Assembly (NCBI GenBank): GCA_003342815.1
Contig: PTEX01000310.1
Span: forward strand, 242,070 to 306,069
DNA length: 64,000 nucleotides
Origin: Eudromia elegans
Lineage: Eukaryota; Chordata; Aves; Tinamiformes; Tinamidae
Direction of reading: 5' to 3'
Numbering within the stretch: the stretch's first letter is position 1; every line of letters starts with the position of its first letter. Made by a program: the position numbers and the translations under genes. The notes under the pieces were generated by a model. The model saw nothing but the letters and a program-made list of their open reading frames with translations, ran no database searches and was not told where the DNA came from. Below, piece by piece: positions 49,701-64,000 of this stretch.

Positions 49701-52247
49701 CCTATCTATCTTCATTTAGCTATTTAGAGGAAAAGAAAAGAGGAGCTGAAAGTAAGCCACAGTTAAAATATTCCTATGTGACTTCTGTCACTAAAGCATC
49801 TGAAGATCTCAGGGTAGTTCAAAAGAAGAATAAAGTCTGGGTTGAATATTTGCCCAGTTATAGATGTGTTTTGCATCTCTTGCATGCAGTCATGTCTTTA
49901 ATAAGTCAAAAAATCAAGCAGACTTTGCACTACTATTTCTGAATGGATGAGATCACACTGTGGTTCATTCCTTTCAACTTATGTGAATTAAAACTAAGGC
50001 GAATTAAAATTAAGGTGAATTAAAGCATGCTATCAATGGCTCTTTAGAGCACATTCCATGCCTTTGAGTCCATCCCACTGACACTGCAACTTGAGGTGTC
50101 AGCATCACCTGAAGATGCAGATCTGTCACATTTCGGCATGTCCAACCGGTTCTTGAGGAGCCATGCACATGACTTCAGATGGGCTTAGGGTAGCCACAGG
50201 ATCAGTAGGCTCAAGAGACTGTCCATAGCACAGTCAATTTGCAAAGCTCACTTTCTGATATCACAGGTGACTTACTTACACATAATCACATAATCGCACA
50301 GAATCACAGAATAATTAAGGTTAGAAGGGGCTCTTGGAGATCATATAGTCCCTAGTCATTGCACCCCTGTGCAAGCAGTTCACCTAGAGCACGTTGCACA
50401 GGATTCTATCCGGGTGAATAATGTCCTGTCAAGCGAGTTTTTAAGATTTAGATAAGTTCTTAATGGCATTATTAATACATCAGAGTCAATTACATGGTTA
50501 TTTTTGACTGTCTGTAATCATTCATACTTATGAAAAGTGGATAAAAAGCATCATCTGATAGCTTTTTATATCACTTTGCAGAAGAGCATCATATAATATA
50601 TATGAACCTCTTCTGTATAACAGCATTCCTTGCAACAAAACTGTCACTGAAAATCTGTTTCAAAATACGTATGATGATAATACAATTCCCATGGTTATTG
50701 AAGGGATTCCTTATTGTTTCCTGTGCCTCTGAGCCCACTACTGAGCCAACATGAATAATGTATTTTAGTAAGGATCATAAAGGACATAGACCACAAAATA
50801 GTTACAGTGCCATATGGGCACATTGGAGAGAATCTATTCTTATGTCATCCTTCCAGTGAGATGGGGAGATGAAAGACTTTTAAAAGAAGCTTCTCTAAAG
50901 AGGTGAGATTGCTGTTCTCTAGAGACAAGTGTGACTATCTGCCAAAGCTGGCAGAATGAAAGTTGGGCAAGATTGCAAAAGGAGCCTCAGGCCATGTTAT
51001 GGTCAGTTGAGCCCTCTCCATGCAGAAGAAATGGAAAACCACTGTAACAGCATAGCCAAGAGATATACACTGAAGTTCAGAGCAGGAAAGCTCACTCTGA
51101 AGTGCAAGATACAGTTCACTAGTGTTGGCACATTTCCTTTCTGTGAAACTTGTTTCTCTTTCCAAACAAAACCCTACAGTTTTGTTTTTGAAAGGTGGTA
51201 CACAGTTTCTAATCCTTTGCACTTCTATTTAATAAAGCAGTACTAATCATAAATCTTCTGGTACTGGAAGGAAGAATTAACCTTTAGTAGGTTACAGAAA
51301 GGAATGAAAATCACTGCACCATTTGGCCAGATTTATTGCTAGCTCTATAGAATACATAGTTACAGAATTTTTAATACCTTGCAAATGCTGACAAATTAAA
51401 CATCACCTTCTCTATGAGGTAGGAAAACACTGTTATCTTATGCTTTGTAATTGCAGAAACAGGCATAAAGAAGAATATGCAGCAACTCCTAAACAGTGTC
51501 AGAAATATAAACAAATTAATTCCTGCACCTAGCTCTTCATGTTAAATACAGACTGTTTCCCCCTTTAGATTGCTGGCTGTTTCTCTGAGCCATCATATAC
51601 TATCCACTGCCAGAGCTGCAATGTTGTGGTTGAGATGTCTTGATTTAACTTAGTGTGGTCTGTGTATAGTCCTGTGTGCCTCTTACTGAGACCTAGCTCT
51701 CTGCTATGCGCTTCTGAATTGCTGTCCTTTAAACACATCCTAAATTAAAAACCCATCCACACACACTTAAAAATAAAAAACAAGAATGCTTAAAGTATTC
51801 CTTTTAAATATCTCTGCTGAAAGAAAATTTCGTCATGTTTGTTCATTTCCCCTTGCACAAGCACACTCTTGCAAAAAATAATAATAATAAAAATCTTTGC
51901 CTTAAAATAATGCTTCCCTTTGCTTCACCCATGGTTCTTCAACTTTGCTTGTGCCATGACTCAGGATGACAGTTATGAATACTCTATGACTTTTATTTCA
52001 CAGTTCTTCAGATCTGAGTCCTTGATACTTCTAAGAACAATGTTTACTTAGGTCCTTACCTTTCTTTATACCCACTCCAGAAATATTCAGCATGACTATC
52101 TACTGCACTCAGAGACTTTGTTAAGAAACAGAATGAAAAAGTACTTACACTGCTGGGATATAAGAGTGGCAACGGAAGCAGCAGAAGTGGAATGAGAAAA
52201 ACCAGCAAGAGATTTCTGGATCTGAGAATTTCCTTCACCAGTGCCAT
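27524..52247 (-). CDS. SLC13A4: SLC13A4: sodium/sulfate cotransporter (NaS2), complete, 16 exons
   Basis: Sixteen minus-strand exons join in phase to 1902 nt, encoding 633 residues (human about 626). The family (SLC13, DASS superfamily) is an elevator-type plasma-membrane transporter moving sulfate with sodium. In mammals SLC13A4 is prominent in placenta and choroid plexus. Visible marks are: an N-terminal helix (MALVKEILRSRNLLLVFLIP); the first SNT motif at residues 139-141 (WLSNTSTTAMVMPI); the second SNT-like motif, SNPAT, at 527-531; and the sodium:sulfate symporter signature at 562-575 (SFAVMLPVGNPPNA). Residues about 183-260 form a variable hydrophilic loop spread over exons 5-8. The start ATG (52245-52247) has A at -3 and G at +4, with an in-frame TAA three codons upstream. 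All junctions are GT-AG. There are no stops or frameshifts, so the gene appears functional. Confidence 0.97.
28116..28253 (-). CDS. SLC13A4: SLC13A4 exon 15 (symporter signature)
   Basis: Residues 543-588. SEALLINPLYTLIPVTMCIS then FAVMLPVGNPPNAIVFSYGH and CQIKDM. It carries the sodium:sulfate symporter family signature (SFAVMLPVGNPPNA at 562-575). Donor GTGAGT. Confidence 0.96.
29768..29929 (-). CDS. SLC13A4: SLC13A4 exon 14 (second SNT-type motif)
   Basis: Residues 489-542. TSGLSTWIGRQMSSLSSLPY then WAVTLLACILVSLVTEFVSN and PATITIFLPILCSM. SNPAT at 527-531 is the second re-entrant-hairpin motif. Donor GTGAGT. Confidence 0.96.
30194..30324 (-). CDS. SLC13A4: SLC13A4 exon 13
   Basis: Residues 445-488. 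EGERSADINTFDPIITWKDF then QKTMPWEIVVLVGGGYALAA and GCK. PWEIVVLVGGGYALA is a hallmark of the family. Donor GTATAG. Confidence 0.95.
30849..30938 (-). mobile_element. CR1 3' fragment in SLC13A4 intron 12
   Basis: The plus strand reads 'cacagaatcacagaataact' then 'ggttggaaaagaccttcagg' and 'atcatcaagtcgaacta', the reverse complement of a CR1 3' end. It is about 90 bases and severely 5'-truncated. It has the same transcriptional sense as SLC13A4. Confidence 0.8.
31619..31716 (-). CDS. SLC13A4: SLC13A4 exon 12
   Basis: Residues 412-444 plus one base of Gly445. KGYRTDATVSVFLGFFLFLI then PAKKPCFGKREK: a hydrophobic helix followed by a basic loop. Donor GTGAGA. Confidence 0.95.
32830..32931 (-). 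CDS. SLC13A4: SLC13A4 exon 11
   Basis: Residues 378-411 plus two bases of Lys412. YPEMVTGFFFILMTLLWFTR then EPGFVPGWSSFFE. The LLWFTREPGFVPGW motif is characteristic of SLC13 proteins. Donor GTAAGT. Confidence 0.95.
33777..33878 (-). CDS. SLC13A4: SLC13A4 exon 10
   Basis: Residues 344-377 plus two bases of Ser378. FRETCSVSKKKKTKREEMSE then RRIQEEYEKLGNI: a highly charged cytoplasmic loop with a lysine run. Acceptor CTTCAG, donor GTAAAA. Confidence 0.95.
34714..34821. repeat. Compound AT/ATCT/AC microsatellite
   Basis: Runs of (AT)n, then (ATCTAT)n, (AT)n, (AC)n and imperfect ATATAC units, in SLC13A4 intron 9. Likely length-polymorphic. No coding content. Confidence 0.9.
36505..36624 (-). 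CDS. SLC13A4: SLC13A4 exon 9
   Basis: Residues 304-343 plus two bases of Asn344. HYPNAKVVNFGTWFLFSFPI followed by SLIMLVLTWFWMHWLFLGC. It is a hydrophobic membrane segment preceded by the conserved VVNFGTW. Donor GTGAGT. Confidence 0.95.
37916..38106 (-). CDS. SLC13A4: SLC13A4 exon 8
   Basis: Residues 241-303 plus two bases of Asn304. It runs from AQILVLPPKPAQLDLSTKYQ into the strongly conserved CKCLSLSISYAATIGGLTTI and IGTSTSLIFLEHFN. The TIGGLTTIIGTSTS stretch is one of the most conserved of the family. A tandem CAG (GCTCAG) at the acceptor could permit an alternative 3' site removing two codons. Confidence 0.95.
39571..39648 (-). CDS. SLC13A4: SLC13A4 exon 7
   Basis: Twenty-six codons, residues 215-240, NMNGMHMIANPNGTVKSKNN then RQHLPQ. 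Phase 0 at both ends, so skipping it would keep the frame. It is a poorly conserved hydrophilic loop. Donor GTAAGG. Confidence 0.9.
39792..39824. repeat. (AAAC)n/(AACG)n tetranucleotide repeat
   Basis: A short imperfect tetranucleotide array of AAAC units with two AACG variants in intron 6 of SLC13A4, about 140 bases upstream (transcription sense) of exon 7. Confidence 0.8.
40318..40357 (-). CDS. SLC13A4: SLC13A4 exon 6 (40-nt microexon)
   Basis: Encodes Asp201 (completed) and APTTDFSSLMQTK. It aligns with the human loop segment around ADLTTLMHN. It has a strong acceptor (CCTTTCTTTGTTTTTAG) and donor GTATTG. Its 40-nt length is exactly what is needed to carry exon 5 (two leftover bases) into exon 7 (phase 0), which independently supports it. 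Confidence 0.88.
41984..42038 (-). CDS. SLC13A4: SLC13A4 exon 5
   Basis: 55 nt encoding Gly183 (completed) and LSEKHGQASLELIFINE, then two bases of Asp201. The SLELIF core matches the human protein (SLELIFVNEE). Acceptor CATTGCAG, donor GTAAGA. Part of the hydrophilic loop. Confidence 0.9.
42331..42366. repeat. GAA/GGA purine microsatellite
   Basis: A pure purine run of GAA, GAAGGA and GGA units on the plus strand, in SLC13A4 intron 4 about 290 bases upstream (transcription sense) of exon 5. On the transcribed sense it is a pyrimidine (TTC/TCC) tract. It lies about 35 bases from the 3' end of a CR1 insertion. Confidence 0.85.
42402..43285 (-). mobile_element. CR1 LINE, about 0.9 kb, minus orientation, in SLC13A4 intron 4
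   Basis: On the minus strand a nearly uninterrupted frame (42829 down to 42488) encodes the end of CR1 ORF2, with IKGLEPLYYEERLRELGVFG then DLISLYKYLKGE. The 3' end lies near 42402 with reverse-complement tail words. Further 5' sequence (to about 43285) includes the 'tctggattctctacag' and 'ggactcccaggtagagctgc' blocks typical of CR1. It is 5'-truncated and the least decayed CR1 of the window, but has no complete ORF2. Confidence 0.88.
43796..43977 (-). CDS. SLC13A4: SLC13A4 exon 4 (first SNT motif)
   Basis: Residues 122-182 plus one base of Gly183. Includes LLLCFMCCTTVLSMWLSNTS followed by TTAMVMPIVEAVLQEL. The SNT tripeptide at 139-141 is a sodium/substrate-binding motif of the family. The exon ends in the acidic loop (NAEEDHEVISTAASTITEEN). 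Donor GTATTT. Confidence 0.95.
44146..44282 (-). CDS. SLC13A4: SLC13A4 exon 3
   Basis: Residues 77-121 and two bases of Met122. Reads VAAEYFKNTTLLLIGVICVA, then EKWNLHKRIALRMVMMAGAK, the classic family block leading into the first re-entrant hairpin. Donor GTGAGT. Confidence 0.95.
46032..46160 (-). CDS. SLC13A4: SLC13A4 exon 2
   Basis: Residues 34-76, from EASCAYVLIVTAVYWVSEAV to FGVMKSSE. Contains the conserved WVSEAVPLGAAALVPAFLYP block of the SLC13 family. Acceptor CTACAG, donor GTCAGA (weaker than the others). Both junctions fall between codons. Confidence 0.95.
46901..46931. other. Assembly gap, 31 N
   Basis: 31 undetermined bases within SLC13A4 intron 1. No coding sequence is interrupted. 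Confidence 1.
47544..48279 (+). mobile_element. Solo-LTR-like element in SLC13A4 intron 1, antisense to the gene
   Basis: A TATA-like CATAAATA at 47777-47784 and AATAAA at 48200-48205 are followed by a U5-like tail ending TCCGTGACA at 48279. The order is that of a retroviral LTR on the plus strand. The 5' boundary (a TGTGACA at 47544) is a guess. I could not find a convincing target-site duplication, or internal retroviral coding next to it, so a solo LTR is the best reading. It could also be another non-coding repeat with promoter-like sequences. Confidence 0.5.
49983..50026. repeat. 16-bp tandem repeat, about 2.7 copies
   Basis: Unit GTGAATTAAAACTAAG, followed by GCGAATTAAAATTAAG and a partial GTGAATTAAAG. 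A short minisatellite-like array in SLC13A4 intron 1. Confidence 0.85.
50294..50425 (-). mobile_element. CR1 3' fragment in SLC13A4 intron 1
   Basis: The plus strand reads 'cgcacagaatcacagaataa' then 'gttagaaggggctcttggag' and 'cacctagagcacgttgcaca', the reverse complement of a CR1 3' end. Strongly truncated and mutated. Confidence 0.82.
52149..52247 (-). CDS. SLC13A4: SLC13A4 exon 1
   Basis: Residues 1-33, MALVKEILRSRNLLLVFLIP then LLLLPLPLLYPSS: the first hydrophobic segment. Donor GTAAGTAC; ends between codons. The in-frame stop TAA at 52254-52256 rules out an upstream start in this frame. Confidence 0.95.
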
Positions 52248-52256
52248 ACTCCTTTA

Positions 52257-55200
52257 CTTCAGTTGCTTTCCTCTTCGTCAGATACTCCAGTTTCTGCTCC
52301 AAGCTCTCCTTCGCTTTTGGCCAACTACTCACATAAAAATGCTTTCTTAATTTATCTCTTCTTCAATTTGATCTTTTGAAAATAAGGTTTAATGATTTTT
52401 CTATTAAAACGACATTCAATTTAGGTAGGACTCACCAGCTCATCCAAATGATTATCACAACATAACATGCAGAAGTCTTCAAGCTGGAGCATAATGATCT
52501 CTGGACAATATTTATTTTAAATTCAGAATCATAAGTGTAGCAGTGCTTACTTCCCATTCCCATGTTTTTGGAGATTTTTCTCTTCCATTGTCTGATTTGA
52601 AGTAATGTAGCTCCTGTTTTCATAAACAAAGTTGAATATTTCTATAGCTGCTTCCAGTATTTTCTGGTGTTGCTTTCCTCCTGTCTGCTAGTCTGAATGT
52701 CTCAAATATAGATTTCTTTTCTTCTCAAAAATCATTAATACCAACAACTTATAGTTCAATGCACACAAATAAACTTGCAAGTATTCTTCTTTAAAACAAC
52801 TTAAAACATCACCTGCTCTAATTAGGTTTTCTCTCTTTGCTATACTTCTTTTGACTTCTACTTTGAATCTACCTTTAACCTACTTTTGTCTTGAGCTTGG
52901 AATTCACAGGGCAATAATTCCAACACAGAGTAGACTTGTTCTTAAAATGAAAGCTTGCTAAAAAGCTTCATGCAAATTTAAAACACCAATGAGAAATGTA
53001 GAAAGTAGCAGTTGCTCCACCCATTATCCAAAACCCAGTCAGAACACTTGAGAAAACCAACAGACTCCTATATCTTACATATACATAAATACACATATAC
53101 AAAAACCTTTTCTTTGTTGCTAAGAAATTTGTCATTACTTCAAGGTCCCAGTACTCATGAAAAACAATCACTGTCTTCCAGACAGTACCTGTTACTCTCC
53201 CATAATCATTCCATCCTAATCCATGAAGATTATTTATTCATAAGGTTCTTCTGTTCACTGATATGTGTGCCATCATTAATGGCAGGATTCCGACTCGAAA
53301 TTTTTAGGTCTTATACTCTGGTCTTCTAATGGAGGTGAAAACATCTCTGCAACTCTTCTGTTAAGAATACTCTTTGTGGGGCAGGAAATATGGGAGATTT
53401 AGAACTGAATCCTTGGCCTGTTGTTCACATGCTTGTGGATATCAATTTGCCCTGTTTGGAAGCCACACACCTAAGATTGCCCATGAACAACCCTGTTCAG
53501 GTCATGAATCACCTCCACATATTCAGAGCATCGGACAGAAAGTGAGTATCTCAGACTGAGACACTGTCTGACATTGAGTACTGGAGTAGGTGGCAAAGGA
53601 TATTTATAAAACCTCAGTAATCTATTGTACTTGAAGAAAATAACATTTAGTTATGCCTTTTGACATGATCTATAAGGTTAAAGAAAAAAAAATAGAAGCA
53701 ATAGCTGTTTATACCGTGCCAGAATAGTCTATAAACACTATCTCAGCTTGAGAGTGCTACACTGGGAGCTAGCAATCCCCCTCCATATGTAGTGACACCT
53801 CTCCATTCCTGGATACGGCGAGGCCTCTGTGTTTCCATACCTGCTGAACGGCATCCGCATACTAGGTGAGTTCTTAGGAAACACAGAGCCCTTCACACCT
53901 CTGGCTTGCCACAGGCATCAGGGACTTCAGCTCTTGCCCTCCTTCTACCCTTGCAAGACATCAAAAGACATCAACAGTGAGCGTCATAGCCTGTTGGTCT
54001 GAAAAATGGTCACTCTTGATAGTCTGCAGAGCTTCCCTTAAACAACATGGGCTACAGAGCCAAAGGGGTTCATCTCTGTGGAGCAGGAGAGGATATGGGG
54101 GCCTATCAATAGGCTTTGATACCTGTGTATCAATATATCAATACCGAAGCTTATCGATAGGTGCAGAATTGAACAGGCATCGATGAGGCTCAATCCTGAG
54201 AGCAAGCACTCACTGTCAATGTCCTTTGATGGCCTGCAAGAGCAGAAGGGGTGCGAGAGCAAAAGGCCGTGGTAACTGTGTCGGGTCAGAGGTCCAGAGG
54301 GCTCCCATCTGTGCCCGAGAGCTCATGGCACGTAGTGTGTGGATCCCAGTAAATGGGTATGAAAGACACAGGCCTTGAGGTGTCTATACATGGAGAGGCA
54401 TCACTACGTACGGGGAAGGATCAACAGCTCTGGGTGTGTTGGCCTAGTGATATGCCAGGCCGCCGCTAGCCCTCATGGCCCGTCGGTGTGAAATACAGTC
54501 AATGCCGATAGTCTGTGGCACTTCCCTTGAGCCACATGGGCTCCAGAGCCATAGGGATGCGTCCCTGTGGAAAAGGGGCAGATTTGGAACCTACTGATAG
54601 GGAAGAGTCCCGAGTGGTTTTGCTACCCAGGCGGGCAATTCATGTCCCCTAATAAGGGTGGCCATAACCAAGCCATCTCTGTGCTGCTTCTGTTTGCAGG
54701 AGAATCCATGAAGTCCAGGGAGCTTAAAGAGCAAGTTTAGCCCGAGCCTAGAGCTAGTTTACCTCCGACTTCCCTCGCCTGTCCTGCCTGGATCTCCCTT
54801 GGCTGCCACAGGAACCTGGAGGCCTTCTCTGAGCTTGGTGCCTGCACCTACGTTGTGGATGTCTGAAGTTATACAAGGTGAGTTTCTCACACCAAGTGAC
54901 CCAAGCAGAAGCATGTTTCCTTGGAGTAAAGGACAAATGTGGCCATGACAGAACAAAATAACCCTAAAATGGAAGAATGGTAAGTAAATTCTGACTTTTC
55001 ATTTCATAGGAAACATCTAGTAATTCTTTGCGCAGGCTCTAAAAACACTTCTACTCCATGCTCTGCAGCACAATGTTTGCCCCACCTACCAAGTTATGCA
55101 TCACTTTTGTTTTGGTTGTAAAAGTTTAATAACTGAGTCTGTGAAGAGCAGAGTATTGCTATGAACCATCCTTTCTGTGAGACTCTTGTAAATGTTACTT

Positions 55201-56034
55201 CCTAAAGCCAAATGGTACTTGAGATGCAGCAACCTATTTTACTCCTACATGTAATTTCTAGACACTTGCTAGAATCTAGATACTAGAAACTAGACACTTG
55301 CTCTTTTTCAAAGTAAAAGGTCAGACAGGAAATGATTGAAGATGATTAAAGGTATTTCTGCATTTAAAATTCAGTATTTGTTTGTTGTTTCTGATTTTTT
55401 GAGACACTGCTAATGGACCTGTGGGTACGAGTGGTTTTGGTGTGTTAACACTTCTCCTCGTAAGGACAGAACTTTACAGGTAGCAGGAATCCGAAGTACA
55501 AATCTAAAGTATATTCACTGAGAAACAAACAGAAGCCTTTTCTTTGTGTTTTCACAAATAGCAGTAAACTTGTCTAAAGAATGCTCTGACCCATAAAACA
55601 TACAGCATTATTTTAATTAAGAAGGAAATGAAAGTAAGCGCAAGTTTTCCTATTTAGAGCTGTAAAGCTACAGGTTGCCTCTCTCCTTCTCAGGAATTAA
55701 ATCTTCAGTTCATATTCCTTCTCTTCAGATTTTCCTTCTTCTGCATTGCTCACAAATGCTGGAAATCCTCTTCAGCTAATGGTGTTAATGTAAAAGATGT
55801 AAAAGGGGAGGGGGCAAGTATGAAATAGTAAATCATAATCTTCACCTTTACTCCTTACTACTTCCAACTCCATCTTGGTGCAGAATTATTACAATCTACA
55901 TTTTTCTGTTTAGAATGATTTCACCATTTCCTTCTTCAAAAAAAAAAAAAAAGGACCATTTGGATCATCAAATAATATCCTGTCTTCACTGGCACGAAGA
56001 GGACAGTTAAAGACAGCAAGCTAAATGGAGAGCT
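52257..56034. other. Intergenic DNA between SLC13A4 5' end and AKR1B 3' end
   Basis: Contains the presumed SLC13A4 5' UTR and promoter (no CpG island or clear TATA recognised), the complex repeat at 53789-54602, and the AKR1B 3' UTR. A minus-strand ATTAAA (plus-strand TTTAAT at 55612-55617) lies about 470 bases past the AKR1B stop and is a possible polyadenylation signal. A 13-base direct repeat, CTAGACACTTGCT, occurs at 55258 and 55290. FAM180A, which follows SLC13A4 in human, was not recognised here. Confidence 0.5.
53789..54602. repeat. Unclassified complex repeat with direct and inverted subunits
   Basis: About 133 bases at 53978-54112 recur, diverged, at 54470-54602. Shared words in order include TCTG/TGTGAAA, GATAGTCTG, CTTCCCTT, ACATGGGCT, CAGAGCCA, a ..TCTGTGGA/CCTGTGGA block and a final GATAGG/AATAGG. 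A second pair is inverted: 53789-53832 (GTAGTGACACCTCTCCATTC...) matches the reverse complement of 54366-54410 (...ATGGAGAGGCATCACTAC). Between them are short TATCAATA/TATCGATA palindromes (54105-54160). The block is GC- and CpG-richer than its flanks. No protein frame is recognisable. It could be a decayed LTR, a DNA-transposon derivative or a local satellite. Confidence 0.6.
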
Positions 56035-56082
56035 CAGGATATGACCATCCTCAATGGTCAGAACAGCAGGATATGACCATTC

Positions 56083-56087
<5 letters not shown>
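56035..56087. repeat. 21-bp direct repeat with 32-bp offset, overlapping the AKR1B stop codon
   Basis: CAGGATATGACCATCCTCAAT (less its last base, twenty shown as CAGGATATGACCATCCTCAA) at 56035-56055 recurs with one C-to-T change at 56067-56087. The second copy covers the stop codon TGA and the start of the 3' UTR. Confidence 0.85.
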
Positions 56088-63351
<7,264 letters not shown>

Positions 63352-63362
63352 CTGCAAAAAAA

Positions 63363-64000
63363 NNNNNNNNNNNNNNNNNNNNNNNNNNNNNNNNNNNNNN
63401 NNNNNNNNNNNNNNNNNNNNNNNNNNNNNNNNNNNNNNNNNNNNNNNNNNNNNNNNNNNNNNNNNNNNNNNNNNNNNNNNNNNNNNNNNNNNNNNNNNNN
63501 NNNNNNNNNNNNNNNNNNNNNNNNNNNNNNNNNNNNNNNNNNNNNNNNNNNNNNNNNNNNNNNNNNNNNNNNNNNNNNNNNNNNNNNNNNNNNNNNNNNN
63601 NNNNNNNNNNNNNNNNNNNNNNNNNNNNNNNNNNNNNNNNNNNNNNNNNNNNNNNNNNNNNNNNNNNNNNNNNNNNNNNNNNNNNNNNNNNNNNNNNNNN
63701 NNNNNNNNNNNNNNNNNNNNNNNNNNNNNNNNNNNNNNNNNNNNNNNNNNNNNNNNNNNNNNNNNNNNNNNNNNNNNNNNNNNNNNNNNNNNNNNNNNNN
63801 NNNNNNNNNNNNNNNNNNNNNNNNNNNNNNNNNNNNNNNNNNNNNNNNNNNNNNNNNNNNNNNNNNNNNNNNNNNNNNNNNNNNNNNNNNNNNNNNNNNN
63901 NNNNNNNNNNNNNNNNNNNNNNNNNNNNNNNNNNNNNNNNNNNNNNNNNNNNNNNNNNNNNNNNNNNNNNNNNNNNNNNNNNNNNNNNNNNNNNNNNNNN
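63363..64000. other. Assembly gap to window end (638 N)
   Basis: Undetermined bases starting 11 positions before AKR1B exon 2 (in gene orientation, upstream). AKR1B exon 1 and its promoter lie in or beyond the gap. Confidence 1.

Larger units (their letters stand above)
46161..52148. other. SLC13A4 intron 1 (6 kb) with repeats and a gap
   Basis: This is the largest SLC13A4 intron. It holds an assembly gap (46901-46931), an antisense LTR-like element (about 47544-48279), a short tandem repeat (49983-50026) and a CR1 fragment (50294-50425). I saw no alternative exon with conserved coding. Confidence 0.6.

Overview
The window is vertebrate nuclear DNA, almost certainly from a bird. It is AT-rich with split genes and GT-AG introns. 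It carries many CR1 LINE fragments whose 3' ends show the avian ATTCTATG-type tail, plus solo-LTR-like segments. There are no bacterial-style operons, no CRISPR arrays and no recognisable RNA genes. The reading frames listed by simple ORF finding are mostly chance. The real genes were found by joining exons at splice sites with consistent phase and by comparing protein motifs with known families.

Layout: (1) 1-16.7 kb is intergenic DNA with no exon I can recognise. It holds simple repeats, a perfect 15-bp-stem hairpin, old CR1 pieces and an LTR-like segment. (2) 16.7-17.5 kb holds two CR1 fragments, followed by a CpG island (about 17.74-18.26 kb). (3) 18.0-22.7 kb, plus strand: STMP1 (mitolamban), a 49-residue mitochondrial membrane microprotein in three coding exons. 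(4) 27.5-52.2 kb, minus strand: a complete 16-exon SLC13A4 (sodium/sulfate cotransporter NaS2, 633 residues), tail-to-tail with STMP1. Its introns hold CR1 copies, microsatellites, an antisense LTR-like element and a 31-base assembly gap. (5) 52.3-56.0 kb: intergenic, with an unclassified complex repeat containing direct and inverted subunits at 53.8-54.6 kb. (6) 56.1-63.35 kb, minus strand: exons 2-10 of an AKR1B-type aldo-keto reductase (aldose reductase family). Exon 1 and the promoter are not in the readable sequence; they lie in or beyond the terminal N gap (63363-64000).

The three genes are not a functional unit. STMP1 next to SLC13A4 in convergent orientation matches the mammalian order as I recall it. 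The AKR1B gene directly upstream of SLC13A4 in the same orientation does not match the human order as I recall it. I see no evidence of a novel multi-gene system. The items most worth a second look are the unclassified repeat at 53.8-54.6 kb, a Tyr at the aldose reductase Cys298 position, the 32-bp duplication at the AKR1B stop codon, the GATA-bearing hairpin at 2.36 kb, and the 40-nt SLC13A4 microexon.
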